Assembly: GCA_963277665.1 (NCBI GenBank)
Contig: OY728136.1
Location: 1,971,472,576-1,971,536,575 of the forward strand
Length of the DNA: 64,000 bases
Reading direction: 5' to 3'
DNA from: Viscum album
Taxonomy: Eukaryota; Streptophyta; Magnoliopsida; Santalales; Viscaceae
A program made the translations under genes and the position numbers. Within the stretch, counting starts at the first letter, position 1. Each line of letters opens with the position of its first letter. This document shows, piece by piece, positions 39,000-53,507 of the stretch. The notes below the pieces were generated by a model. The model had not been told where the DNA came from. It made no database searches and saw only the letters and a program-made list of their open reading frames with translations.

Positions 39000-41181
39000 G
39001 AACATATTTCTATCCCTATTCCCATGGTATCACCACAATCTCATAACAATAAACACATAGATTCTGTAGATAGGGTGGATATTCATGCTCCGTACTTATT
39101 GGATTGCCGACATATTCAGTTAAATTTAGAGGCACTAGTCTTGGATCATATTATCATACCAATTGAGGCTCACCAAGTGAGAGATTCACATTCCAAGCTA
39201 TATGTATACATTCCCTTCAAAAAAGAAATATTTAATACTCCAATGGAACAATACTGGGTACATATTCTCATTTTAACTAGGTCTTAGCATTTAAGAGGGG
39301 ATCAAGCCTTTAGTTAATATGAAATTCCAATTGAAAAAATAGGATGAGTATTATAAAGTAACTAGATCATAGTCATATTCCTACTAAAATAGGTTCCCAC
39401 CAGGTTTGAGAGGAACTCGTCTTAGGAAACTTTCCTTTTCCTATCACTGAATCTGCATAACATATTCCATCAGCTCCTAGTAGCTAGGAACATACCCCTA
39501 ATTCCACTGATGAATGACTACAGCTATATCCTTCAGATCATATTCAAGAGGAGTATCATATCTCATATCCAATAAAATTGGTCCATTTACATATTCTGGA
39601 TGTATAATCATATTTGTAAATGCATTATTTCCCCACTTCATCTCTTGCTGACCAACACATTCCAAAAACCATCCCTAGGTAGTCTCATATTTTTTAGTTA
39701 AATATTAATCTCATTAACATACTTTATCATATTCATAGTAGTAGGATCTCATTCATGAAACATTAGAAGGTTAATCACATACTTCAGCATCATGCATATA
39801 ATTGTTTCATATCCCTACACATCCCCAAAAATCAGGTCATCATATTCCATCAATGATCAAAATGGTGGCTCATATACATGACATGCATAGTGCTAGTGTC
39901 CCCAAGGCTATTCAACATAAATACCGAACACCTTGTGGGTATTTAGACACCTAAACTAAACAATAAAGATATAATTACCTCAATAATACTCTTCATTTAA
40001 TTATGAGGATGTATCTCAAAGACTCTACTCCCGAAATCTATTGCGGTCAACCTCAACATACTGATATCTCCATAAAAATGGATATATTTCCCTTTCTAAG
40101 ACACAAATATTTAGATAGGTTCTAAGGGATAAAATTCCATTGTACTAGGTTATTCTCAAAATAGTAGGGTGAAATGTATATAGTTCCCTATCAACTACGA
40201 TCATCCATTCACCTCGGGCAGTGTGTGACTTCGAGAAGAAACTCTTATGGTCCGACCAGGGGGAGTCTTTTATGTTTTATGAAGAGGATATAGACATTGA
40301 TATATGATGAAATTTATGTAAAAACATTATCCAAGAATTGTTAGTTCCCATTTCTACTCTGGAATATGAGATCCCTAATGGGATATAGAATGAGTTCATT
40401 TTTTTCCTATAACAACATTTGTGGGAAACTCATCAGTGTTGGAAGGTTATACAACTCTGTTTTCCAGGGTATAAGGGTCACCTACAAAACATAAACTTAC
40501 CCTACAGTCAGTTATCCCTAGAAACTCTTTCTATTTCATGGGACAAAAAACTAAAAATATGGAATCAATCTACAACATTATTTCCCCTATTGCGTCGTAA
40601 CTCTTCACAAATGGGTCATCAAAGCGTCTTCATGTATCCATATTCAAGTATCTGTAATGTATTGAGTGGTTCACATCACCCCACAATTATAACAGTATAT
40701 ATCCCAATATATGAAATCTTGTAATGTAATAGCCCCCATCAAGATCATAGGTCAAGGTAACACATGATCTGGTTAGTCACTGTAGCAGATTTCGAACACA
40801 TTAAAGATGCCAAGACATTAAAAAAGGCATATAATACTCTCAATAGAACATTAAACATGGTCCCTCCATGTAATGGGGCAAAAATTTTAGACATGGAATC
40901 TATAAAATTGGAAAATCTAATAACATCCCGTAGAAAATGTCTCTCATCATGGGATACCATTTCACCCAACTCATACACATGTACAAATGTTCCAAATCAA
41001 GTGGGTCTTAATTGTAGCAACCATAGAGTCCATCAATGAGAAAACAGAGACTACTAAGTCTAGGGAATATTTATATCTTCATCCAAAACCAAATCATCAA
41101 TCCCTAAGAGTATTCAAGACATATCTATCGAAAATTAATTCTATCCCCATCCCATGGGGGATGGGGGAGTTTTTATCTTGA
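39000..41181 (+). pseudogene. decayed plus-strand reading frame, unidentified
   Basis: Three of the longer open stretches lie in one frame: 39,024-39,287 (87 codons), 40,419-40,724 (101) and 40,764-41,039 (91). Between ~40,180 and 40,419 the same frame is interrupted by only a few stops and includes CDFEKKLLWSDQGESFMFY and an acidic EEDIDIDI run. After ~40,987 the open frame shifts by one (to 41,181). One frame dominating for 2 kb in AT-rich DNA suggests a former coding sequence, perhaps gag or pol of another retroelement. I found no zinc knuckle, RT or integrase motif and assign no function. The 39.3-40.2 kb part has many stops, so two separate remnants are possible. Confidence 0.35.
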
Positions 41182-44100
41182 TCTTCACCACTAGTTTGAT
41201 CACACACTAAATGGGTTTGGGGAAAATATGAAGCAATTAAAGATCATCCCCTTCCTATATAGATAAGGTAATTTTTATCTCAAGGATCATCACATGGTTC
41301 ATCAAATTGTCATCCAAAATCATAAATACCACAACACAAAAAATCAGTTGTTTACAATGGAATACAATAATATTCCTCAACCCATACTAATAGTGTAATT
41401 TTCAACATCATTATTTCCATAGAGGGAATTAGTATTCTCCATGTTGGGAGAAAAAATATCAATTTTTTACACCCCTTCTGTTACTCCCACTATAAGATTA
41501 ACCATTGAAATTATGATCCCATTCCAAAATCATGGCATGATACTCCATAAAGTTCTCTACTATCCAACTAAGAAATGGGGATTTGTGATGAATTCAATCA
41601 ATCCATGAAGGGGATATATGCTAAAAAGGACTAATATGGATTGGTTTCCACCAAATGACATTTATTCAAGTAGTGAAAAGCACCCAATTGCATAGTGTTT
41701 AATCAAGATACTTCCATTTCCTAAATCACCTATGTTAATGTAGTAATAATCCATAAATTAGATTATATAGATCAAAACACAAAAGTAAATCGATATAATT
41801 TTGAAGACATATTCCAAGAAAAGGGTGATATATATATACCAAGACAGGATTCAGAAACACAGATCCAGTATAGAATCCAAAACATGGAACCACAGAATAA
41901 TAATTTGTAACCTCTATAGAGGAACACTTCCACAGATAAATGGAAAATAGTGTTCATATACCACTAATAAATTGGAAATGATAAAATTTCATCCATCGAG
42001 GAGAAGGTGGAACAATATGAGAATGAGATAAACAAATAAAAGACATTTCAACAAGGAGTTACTCAATGTATACACTTCCAAAGGGTATCATCGGTCGTAT
42101 GATATGAATATGAATCTTCGTATACATAATCAATGTGTACATATTCCAGTAATAATGGTCTATATGCATAAAACATGCTCAATGTCTAGACAGCTGGCCT
42201 ATATAAATTTGGATGTCGATGATGATCACTAATTACCTCAATTATCATAATGACCTCTCCCCCACTAGGTTGATCATTCAATCTTATCTCGGATCAAGAT
42301 TCAGGGATAGATAAAAATGTCTGACATCAACCAACCTAGAACACTCCCTTTAGGTAGGAGTTATACCAGACAATAGTACCCCTAGAACATCTTATGGAAA
42401 CAGGGTCCCCAGCTACTCAAATAAAATCCCTGAATGAGAGACATGAACCTATACATCCTAAGAAGAGGTGATATTCAAATTTTTAAAAGAAATATTTTCA
42501 ACAATAAATTTAAAAAAATATACCTTCTTCCCCATTGATAGAAATAGAGATATATAACCTCATCACAAACACTTCATATCTCATTGGGTATGAGGATTCA
42601 CCCTCAAGATCACTAGGAGGCAACCAAGATAAGTTTTTTTTACCGACTCTAATAGTGTTATAATTTTATAGGCACAATATCCTTCAAGGTATATTCTTTG
42701 TATTCTGGGAAGGCTTTTTCATCAATACCATTTCCATTTTATCTCTACACTGAGTATAAAGATAATTATTGACCAAAAAACACATAAAATACTAAAATGA
42801 GAGGTTATCAAACATCGTAACAAAATGAAATGGATAAACCTATTAAATAGGAATCCTTATCTTGCAATATAAATTGATGGAACTATATGTTTGAAATCCA
42901 TAGGAAGGGTTGTATACACCCCTATCATGATAATTATTATAGAGGATTTCGTGGCATTGTAGAAATAAAAAAATTCTAAAATATAAATTTCATCAAATAG
43001 GATAATAATCTAATTTCATGCACTCAGCATGAGTGAAAATTATCATTAGGTTATATACTTATGTTTTTAAAAAAAAAATCCATTTTGAGGTCCCATTAAA
43101 GAACATTATAATTCTCTATGTAACCCAGTGTCACCAATGGAGTGAAACAAAAAACAATATCACCCTTGATAATAATTAATAAGGTATTGGAACGACCCAA
43201 TATTTGGGGAGAGGATGCGTAATGTGTAGTCCTTCTAAAAAAAGAATGTCCCTAGTTATTTCCTTTCATCCATGTAATATAAACTACTTCAGATTCCACA
43301 TCCTAGCCGAACGAATGAGGTCTACATAAAAACTCGACCAACATATTTAATTTTCTATAAAATGTAGTTTCATACCATAAAAGATATACATTTCATCAAA
43401 TATGTCCTCAAAATTATTGTTAAATATATCAATGGGATGCTATATAATCCTTTAGCACATGTGAATTTTGTTAATTCTGGATAGTCCGAGGATGATGGGA
43501 ATTTTAACAATGTTTTGACTATTTGTGGATAATTGATTGGTAATCGAATGAGATGAATAATATTTGACTAATATCATTCCACCTTTATAGAACAGCTTCA
43601 GAAACCAATTAATGTTCAATTAAAAATGTAGGTGAAATCAAATAAGCCTCATAGCGGTGGGAATAAACATCATATATAAGAATAATTAGAAAAGGATGAT
43701 TCTTATCTAGCTCCCATACAAAGCTATGACTCTTGTAGTATTCTTATTTGAAACTTATGTAGCATGCCCATCACCCGAGTAAATGAAACCATTATCAGAT
43801 GAATAAATCAATGTTTTTTATCTTAAAATGTTACACATGGATGAACGCTTCTCAAATGATTAATATTCCTTTGATTATGAGTTCCCTATACCTATAAATG
43901 GGGTTATAGGTCTTAGTCATTCGATATGTGGATATAGGAGACATCATGGGCCCGGTTAGACCTAATATGTCGATCAAATCACCATACATTACATATAAAC
44001 AACAAAGATACATGGGAAATCACTCTAGAATGACCAAAATAGTTATGGAAGATTCCAATAATCCTTAATTATTCTCACTTTCCCTATAATCTAGCCTGAT

Positions 44101-47100
44101 CTTCAAGGAGGTGTATGATTGATTGAAGGACTAGACAATGGGGATGGTTGGCGTGAGCTACACTATAGGAATCATATTCTCCCTCAACATTGCAAAAGAG
44201 AAAATATCGTACACCAACAATAACTTATTATTTTAGCCACAGAAAAAATATGTAGCTGCACATCAAGGATACTAGACCTCTATCACAATAGAATGAAAAT
44301 ATGAAATAGTTGGTAGTTTTCCAAGACAAAGTCTTAATAATAGATACTCTACAACATTTAAATTAACAAATATATTATGTTTTCTATGACCTATAGTGTA
44401 TATAAAATTTTGATATATAATTCAGTATAGCCAAGATTTATTATGTGGAGGCCATCAAATCATGTTTCCATATCATGAAATCCTTGATAATGAAGGATAA
44501 AGAATTGGTCATCTCGATATATATCAACCCCTATCTATTTTTCTAAAACTCAATGATGATGACATTTGAAGAGATATTATTGAAAATGGTTCAGGAATCA
44601 ACCACATCCAATGTCAGACCGTTTCAATGTAGGGATATGGATAGAATGATTAATCTCATATATCATATCAATTCAAGGCTATGATATAAGCAGGAAAATT
44701 CCACGCATAAAAAACAATTGGAAAGATCGGTATGAGGATATCACATTTTACACTGAGTTTATGGTTATCAGTCATGAAACTACATATAATTCCCTTATTA
44801 GTAGGCCCTGGATTAAATTAAACATGGAGGTGACATCAACATTTCATCAATAATATAAATGCCTGATTAATTGATAGTTTTTCACAAAACATATTGATAG
44901 TTCCCCCTACGATTTTGTTAAACCCAAACACGATGAGGTTGTATTTTATAAAATAGAAGGAATGTAACCAATGGTGGATTAAAATATAATATGTACATCA
45001 AACAATTTATTGGGTACCTCTTCTTAATATTATTAGATCATGATGGATAGGGATTTTGTAAAATAGCTATATATTATTGATGAGATATAGATAATACATG
45101 ATTTCAAGTATCCTCCATTCCTATTGATATTTTAAAAGAAAATGAACTCTAAAATCACGCTATTATGAATATATATGTAGGGGATGATACTATCTCTTCC
45201 CATAGCCACTATCATACAAAAGGTGATACATATTCCTTATGAATAATTACATATCCTAAAAACTCATTCATGGATTTAGATATGGAAGAATAAAAGTATT
45301 ATATCAAGAACGACCCTCTTATATTCCGGGATGGAATCTCCACCACCATATATAAGCTCAGTTAGGTGCATATGGGATCAAACTATAACCCACATACCAC
45401 ATTACTTTTTACCTTCATGCCCTTGAGGAGAATGATATGTACATTGTATTTCTATAGAAATAGTTATATGTGTTCTCTGTTAAATATACTGATATTTCTT
45501 GGGTAAATCCAAATGTGGTCACACACCAACTATTCATACCTAATAACTAGCATGCATTTAAGAAATTTTCCATGAAGATGAAGAAATCTCGTGAATAATT
45601 GTAGATTTAGGTGTTCAACAATTTATCAAATCCAATTTTTCTCGAGAGGTGCAATGCCTAAGATGGATCACCTAAAAAATCCATCCAAAAAATTAGTGAG
45701 TAGATTATGGTGTATATACACTTTAAAGACCATAATCGGCACTACACAATTGATTATTTCCCATTATCAATCATAGAACTCAAGATGAGATAAATTTTAG
45801 GGTCTTCAGAGAACACTAGGTGATATTCAACACTTATGTCATGTCATCAAGATTGAATAATTTCAGTGCTACATAAAATTGTTTCAGGAATCAAAATTTA
45901 ATTGATACATGGAAAATATTTTATCATTTTTTATTGAATGATGGTGTTCAAATCTCAATAATAGTGTGATCACCTCACAGATATTCAAACAATATTCAAA
46001 AAGTTCCAAAAGAACATTATGTAAACAACCCCACAAATTTTCACATTCAGGGAAACATCAATGAAATTGTATGGCCATGTAGAATGACATAGTAACACTA
46101 TGTTCATCTACTAATGGTCTAGTGAAATACTAGTAATATCACCAATATGAAATCTCAATAAAATAAGGGGTTACTAATGGAACCATGATAACATTCAGTA
46201 TTTTATAGCTAAACTATCAAAAAATTGTATCCCCTTCAACTAGATAATGAAAAAGTCATCTAAAAATGGGATTATGACATCCCGGTATCCATTGAGTGCC
46301 TCATGTAGTACATTCTAGACCCACTGATCATGATGAAACAAGTGGAAGGAAATAAACTCATCATTTATGTGGTCACCATTGAATTATTTCTATATTATTT
46401 CCTCACATAAAAGTAGGACGTGGTGACTGAAAACTATATCTACTACCTCATCTGATTGATTCTATGAACTATAACATGATATTATAATGTAAAAAAGAAC
46501 TGCATCATATTCATATTTACAGTGAAAAGATAAAGAATTATATAAAAACTAATGTAGTGTACTTTGTCTCTAAAGTATACTAGCTCAGATACATCCTTGT
46601 CCAATTTATATTGACTAGGAATTATTCATGATGTCCTGTTATTCTGAAATAGTTTGAAATATTGTTTTTTTTCACCGAAGGTTGTTAAAGATAAGGACCT
46701 GGATAATTTTTTTTTCAAAATATGTCATCTAGTAATGTACGCCAGTATACCTAGAACATTATATAAGGATGTATTATATTCACAAGACACTCCTTGATCA
46801 CGGGATTTGTATTTGGATAGTGTCACCAAATATTTTATTGGAAAACCTCTATAACACTCGAATCCAAATCGGTTTGGTTTAGGAATACAATATGTTTATA
46901 TTGACCATGAAATTTTCCTCTACTCTTTCCCACAATCTAAAGGTTTCCCGAATCATGAGTCAAAATACCAACCCCACATTACAGGTTCAAACTATCTATA
47001 CAATAGAAAATATCTGACATAAACATCAATGGGGATTCATATCTTGGGATAAAGTATATAAATTGAAAATATGAAATAAAAAATGAAGAATTGAACCTTA

Positions 47101-48419
47101 TCACCATCAATATTAGATGAATAACGGACGAGTTCCCTTTTGAACCCATGTTGCATCATGTCCCCTGATGAAAAAACAGTCATGATGATGAACAAGGATA
47201 ATTATTTTGGTCACATGGGCTCCTCTATACTTTACGAGCCTACCATACCACTACACAAATTAATACACCTTAAACCCCATATTCAGTGGTGTATGGGACT
47301 ATGGTAGTATTACCAATAGAATTATATTTTCTATCTCTAATAATATCTATCTAGGAAAACCTCTCATAATATGAAAATTCATAGGAGATTTTAAATAATT
47401 ACATTGGATCAATTGTAAAAGGTTTCTTATAATGAACAACCACAATGTCCATTAGAATCAAATTGTATGAGCCATTAATAAAGAGGTTCTCTTTTAATCA
47501 CTACTTCATTGAGATATTTTATTGGATATTAGAACTCCCATGATATTAGGTATTTGGACTCCATTTCTAAACCTATATTTGAAGGGAATCACCTAATTCA
47601 TAAATTAGATTCTAATAGAGAATACACATCATACACAATGGATAGGGAGTGTGTCATGCCACCCAACATTGTGAGTTTTATTAATAAATAAATTATATAT
47701 CTCCCAATAAGAATTATTTTATTCCTCCTCGCATGAAATTAAATTGTAGAATACATTATAACAGTATGATGTTAAATTATACTAAAAATTTCATTACTAA
47801 ATGTTTTTAGAATTTATGGAAACCACCCTCACTGTATGATATTAAACCGCATGAGAAGCATTTTCTCACCGACGAATCATCACAGAAAAATTAGATTTGT
47901 TCAAGAGAGAAATTAAGTTCATCCATTGATATATAAGAGAAAGAAAGAAATATGGAACCTACCCATTCAAGAACTAAAAATATATGGCCTTTAACAGCAT
48001 GGATAAATAAAATTAATAGCACTAATAACAATATTATATATAATTTCATTTAGGGGTCCCCTATATTAGAACACTAATTATAGCCGATAGAAGTCCAACA
48101 TTACCAGTGCTTCCAATAGAACTGATAAATGACCGACGAATAGTAGTGTGATATTTTTATAAGAACACACCTCTCCCAATACCTATAACCTACATGAAAA
48201 ATATATAAATTAATGGAAATATATTTTATATCATGAATAAAAATAAAACTAAAAACTATATTTCATAAAAAATATTGTATAATTTTATATATAATTACAT
48301 TTCAGAAAAATTTAAAAACTAAAATATTTCATCATCATTGGAGCCCATGATCCTATCTCGGAAAAAATTTCCCAAGGTATCAGATACTAATAAAATTACC
48401 TTAACCAAAGGAATATAAT
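41182..48419. other. unassigned sequence
   Basis: About 7.2 kb with no supported gene or LTR pair. Two isolated LTR-start-like strings occur (TGGAACGACCC near 43,188 and TGTAAACAACCC near 46,020), but neither has a matching end, primer site or polypurine tract. Confidence 0.4.
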
Positions 48420-50788
48420 CCACTTATATAAGAAAATAATTCTTGTTTTAGTAATACTATAAATAAAAAAATTAGCAATCAATATGGACGAGTATATAAA
48501 TAAAATTTCAATTTTAAATAAAATGACCCTCTTTGGGTTATACCGGTCACATTAAATTTCGTATTGAGGTTATTATGATTCATAAATGTCATAAATGAGT
48601 TAAGGATAGTTTTCCGAAGGCATTATAATTTTATGAATTCATTTTATCAGTTTTTAGTATGTTACATGTTATTTTTACTATAATTATTTTCAATTTTAAA
48701 TAAAGACACATTTGGAGTTATACTAGTTAGACCGTGAATCGTATTGACTTGGGGTTAATTCTTACAAAAGAAAAATTCATTAATGATCATTTTTCTAAAT
48801 TATCAAAATAACCAGACATCATTTTCCTTATTTTTAGTATGTAACTTGTGTTATTTACTGAAATGACATTTAAAACTGAAAAAATGAATTTTTAGTCAAA
48901 CATGTCATATGTTTTTGTCAATTTGATGTGATAATTGTACATTCAAGTCAGAAATGTCTTATGAATCCCTTTATTAAAATATTATGGAACCCACGGTGAG
49001 TTTTCGTAGTTATCAGAATGCGAAACATGTTTTAAACTAAAATTTCAATTTTAAACTAATAATGGAATCATTGACTAATATCGGTCACATCGTGCAACAT
49101 ATTGAGGTTTGGTTGACTGTTACATGTCATAAATGACTCATGGGTCATTATCCCAAAGTATCAAAATAAACTAAATCTGTTTCTAGGATTGATGCTTATC
49201 ACATATTACTTTTCATAAGTTCAATTATAAATATAAAATAAAAAGACACAATTAGAGAAATATTTGTTACACCATGCATTTGATTTAGGATAAATTTTTT
49301 CCAACTTATCATGAATGGATTAAGTATCATTTTCACAAATTATCATAATTATCCGAATAATTTTTATCAGTTTTTGGTATGTCACCTATTGTATTTACTA
49401 AAATTTATTTCAATTTTAAATAAAATTAATACCTTGGAGTAATTACAGTCACATTGTTCATCACATTGAGGTTAGGATGATTTATATAGGTCATTAATGA
49501 CAAACCAATATTTATCTTAAGGTATCAAAACAATATTAATTCATTTTCATAGTGTAAATTATTCCAATTATTCTTTATACTAAAATTGAAGCCAATATTG
49601 AATAAGTAGACACATATTGAATTATATTGGTAACAACATGAATATATTTGATGTATGGATAATTTATAAATGTAAAAAATTAAATATGTAATTTCAAAAA
49701 AGTGTCCAAATAATTGAAATTAATTTTTTTGGTTTTCAGCATGTACATCGTTTTTGTTAAATTGTCATTTGAAAGTGGAAACAAACATTATGAGTCCTAT
49801 TGGTCACATCTTGTCTCAGTTTTATGTGATAATCATTCATAAAAATCACATCTAACTAATAAATTGTGTTAAAAAATTATTAGGAATATATTAGGGAATT
49901 TGTTTGGAATTCTTGTGGGATACATGTTATGAAATAAAATGTTTATTTTAAACTGATAACTTTCATTCTGAGTCATACTAGTCACACATCGGGTCATCAT
50001 GAGGTTTGGATAATTCCTTGGTATCAGATATGTATTATGGATCATTTTACAAAATTATAAAATTAATTTGAATTCATTTTCATTAGTTTTTAGTATGTCT
50101 ATTTTCATTTTTATGAAAATTAATGTCAATTTTTTTAAAAATGACACTCTTAGTGTTATACCAATTACACTATGTGTCTGATTGGGGTGTAGTTGATTCC
50201 TACATGTTAGAAATGACATATTAATTATTATCCTAATGTATAAATTCAATTGGAATGAGTTTTTCTATTTTATAATTTCACTTTTTATTTATACTTAAAT
50301 TAATGACACATTTAATAATATAAGCAGAATTGTAATTATACTGAACACAAAGTACATCGGATAGAGTTGTAGATGATTCATACACATAAATTATTATTTA
50401 TGGATCATTTTCATAATGTATCACAACATCAAAATATTTTGTTTCTATATTTTGATTATGACACTTGAATTTTTTAAGAAAATGTTATTTGAAATGGAAA
50501 ACAAGATATTTTAGTCATATAGGTCATATCATCTATCATATTGATTAGAGACTTCATCATACGCATCAAAAAATGAATTATGAATCACTATACTAAATTA
50601 TATAGACAATTTGAGTGATATTTCTTTTCTAGTGATTGTCATAGTTTTGGATCTAAAATTATTATTTTAAATTGATAACAGACACTTTTAGTTATACCTG
50701 TCAACACAATGTGAAGGATTGAGGTTCATTTTATTCATACATGACAAATATTACTCATCAGTCATTTGAATATCATATAAAAATAATC
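48420..50788 (+). repeat. ~180-bp satellite array, left part
   Basis: About 12.5 head-to-tail monomers. Starts at a GGTCACATC-like anchor fall at 48,547, 48,726, 48,902, 49,083, 49,267, 49,446, 49,628, 49,801, 49,980, 50,162, 50,343, 50,523 and 50,700, giving spacings of 173-184 bp. Monomers share a TTGAGGTT segment, a CATAAATGAC segment, TATCAAAATAA, and TTTTTAGTATGT followed by TTTCAATTTTAAATAAA. The last monomer is cut after 89 bp by the chromovirus and resumes at 60,024. The length is in the range of many plant centromeric satellites, but centromere function cannot be read from sequence. Confidence 0.9.
50784..50788. repeat. target site duplication TAATC, left copy
   Basis: TAATC directly before the LTR terminus at 50,789, identical to 60,019-60,023. 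A 5-bp duplication is the Ty3/gypsy norm. Confidence 0.85.
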
Positions 50789-53419
50789 TATAACAACCCT
50801 GATCTTTATTTCACACGTAAACATAAATTATTACATAAAATATTCACTTGATACAGGATAGAAGATTGAGAGGTTTAATTCCTTCAAGATATTAGGAACA
50901 TTATATAAAAACATAGAATAGAAAACACAATATCTTTATTGAAAACATATTTTACATTTCCATAACATTACTTTGTACGAAGCATTGTATGGGGTCACCT
51001 AAACACATGCATAAGAAAGGCTGACCTATAAATCCCATTAAGGGAGTAAACAAGGAAAACATGATGAATATAGTACATGTTAAGAAATAGGTAAATAAAT
51101 GGTGCATAAGAGAAACATGAACAAAAATCCAGGATATAGCATGATTATCATAACATGTAAATGTAGAGACTACATTTGACATGATAGTAGAATGAGACAA
51201 GGATCACTGCACATGGAGAATGAGTAAACCCTCAATGCACAAGAATTAATATAAGTAAACCATCATTTCACTTAATGTATCATCATAATAATCATTACCC
51301 AATGCATTGTAGAGCTATAAGGGCACATCTTTCTTAAACATTTCATTTGATTCATAAGTTTTCCACAGAAATCATATTACCTGGATTCATTAAACATCAT
51401 AATTTATTTCAAGATAAAGGAATGATTAATTCATAATGAAACTAAATAATCAATATAAAAATGTGAATAATTGTGAATATTTTTGATAGTGAAATGGGAA
51501 GGGTATTCACAACACATTGACTTTGGCTAGTCAAATCACCGTACAATTTCGGTAGTAAAACGATTTTACCTAAGAATAAATAAATATTTTGGATGAGAAA
51601 TAAATGGGTATCTCATAAAATTTACATGAAATGTGATGTAATGGGTCATATATATACATTTACCAATATATTTTATGGATTTTAGATTCATAATACAAAT
51701 GAATTTTATGAATGTAAATGAGAAGAAAAGATTCTTTACAGATGTTCGACATGGTAGTGGGTGTACTTGGGAGGCATTAATGAGAGGGAAATGGGTCTAT
51801 CATCATTAAAAATAATGAGGGATGTGTATTGGTGGTTATAAATCATACCCCCTAACATTTTTAATTGAAAATAAAATGGTATAGAAACATAACAAAACGT
51901 GAAAAAAATGATAAAAGAATAAATCCATTCGTGGAAGTTTGATCCCAAAGTCATGCAAGAACCTTGATAAGGGCATCCTGGTAGCTTGGTCGACTTGGGA
52001 GGAGTCTAGAGAGAGCAGGTGAGGGGTTGTTCAAGCTCCAAAGGCATTAAGTGAAGAGTATTTGGGTGCATGGGTGGGTTTATATAAGAAAAGAGAGGAT
52101 ATTCATTATTATTTTGGTTTTTGAAACCACACATTAAAATAATAAAAACGACTATCCATCCCATTGTTTTTTCACATGGTTCTTGATGAAGGGGATGAAA
52201 AAAAATAATATACAATTTAAATGGCCGAACTTATTAAAATAATAGGCTTTTTAATTTTATGGTGAGTCATGATCTCATGAAAATCGATTTAAAAAGACAA
52301 AATCTTTTATAGGTCTTGGAGGGTCCACTGAGGAATCATAAAATTAACCAAAAAAATTAAAAAATCAAAATATTTTAATGTCAAAAAAATTTACTGCAAA
52401 TCAGATTTATGGTATTTTATTATGTAACAATTGGGTCATAATGATGTCATAAAATCACATTATATATTAAAACAATATTTAATTTTTACTCAAAAATTTA
52501 GTTGTCTCAAAATATTATAAAAAAACCAACACTATAGAATTTCGACATCCTGATTCCAAAAATAATATTCATTTTTTATAAATAATTTTATAAACAAGTG
52601 AATTTTTTATTTTAATATAAAAATCTTAATTTAATGAAAATTTAAGGGTTTGACAAAAATAGTTTTCAAACCTTAATAAAAATTACCATTTTATCCTTAA
52701 GAACTATAAGATCATTTATATTTAATAAAAATAAATTTAGTAATAATATTTTATAAAATATTATATAAATAATAAATCAATTAATTAAGAAAAATATATT
52801 TCTTAATTTAATATTAACTAAAAATATATTTTGGTTATTAAAACCCATTTAAAAAAGTAACAATAATAAAATGGATGTTTATACATTATTATATACAAAA
52901 CATAATGCACACAATTATAGTTATATGTTCATGATACATAACCCCTTATAACACCCACATAATACTTAAGGTGTAGGTGTGCGATGGTGGCAAACTGTTG
53001 GGGGTGGAACTGATAACATCGCTCGGGTGGTTATCTCTATCAACTTTCACCACTCCTGTAGGCAGTCCCATTCATGATTAATGTGTTGAAGCTCAGCTTG
53101 GGCTTAGAGAAGAGCGAAGCCTAGTGATGCCACCTCCTTTATGAGCTCTGATAAATGGTCTTTGAATGGGGAAATTCTATTGAATGAGGCCATCACATCC
53201 TTTGTCTAAATAAATTGTATTTGTTAAAGCCTTCTATTTATACTAATCATGCGATCCGTGTTCAATGACTACATTAGAAATGGCCACATTTAATAATGTT
53301 TCTTTAAAATAAAAAAAATAAAAACAATGAAGTTCATATTTTTTATATATCCATTTTACAAAATAAGACATTTAAATAGACCAAGAATATTTTCATTAAT
53401 AAAATTTTGGGTCGTCATA
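50789..53419 (-). mobile_element. 3' LTR of the chromovirus, full length
   Basis: 2,631 bp. It begins on the minus strand with TATGACGACCC (53,419 downward) right after the polypurine tract and ends opposite TATAACAACCC at 50,789. It matches the other LTR (58,455-60,018) along both flanks, but 51,258-52,333 is present only here. It carries the TATA box (52,079-52,086). Confidence 0.9.
52079..52086 (-). promoter_or_regulatory. TATA box in the chromovirus 3' LTR
   Basis: The minus strand reads CTTATATAAACCCACCCATG and is followed by a leader with CTTTGGAGCTTGAACAACCC, much like the leader after the TATA box of LTR A (CATTGAGCCTTCAAGCTCC). The equivalent segment is deleted from the 5' LTR. Confidence 0.6.
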
Positions 53420-53440
53420 GTCATTCCCCCTTAAGAAATT
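53420..53440 (-). other. polypurine tract and end of pol (chromovirus)
   Basis: The minus strand reads TTCTTAAGGGGGAATGAC directly before the LTR. The preceding codons give NLEGEIS and then a stop, equivalent to the NFEGEI ending of the left-edge element at 750. Confidence 0.8.
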
Positions 53441-53507
53441 TCACCCTCTAAATTTCCATTTACACTAAAACATATGAGATTAATTGTACTTCATCACTTC
53501 CACTAAT

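Noticed and set aside
43188..43210. TGGAACGACCCAATATTTGG, like a chromovirus LTR start
   Set aside because: No matching LTR end, primer site, polypurine tract or second copy located nearby; could be a solo LTR but cannot be supported.
46020..46045. TGTAAACAACCCCACAAA, like an LTR start
   Set aside because: Isolated, without any partner or diagnostic flank.
50019..50028. TGGTATCAGA, a primer-site-like string
   Set aside because: It lies within a satellite monomer and not next to any LTR end; chance or monomer drift.
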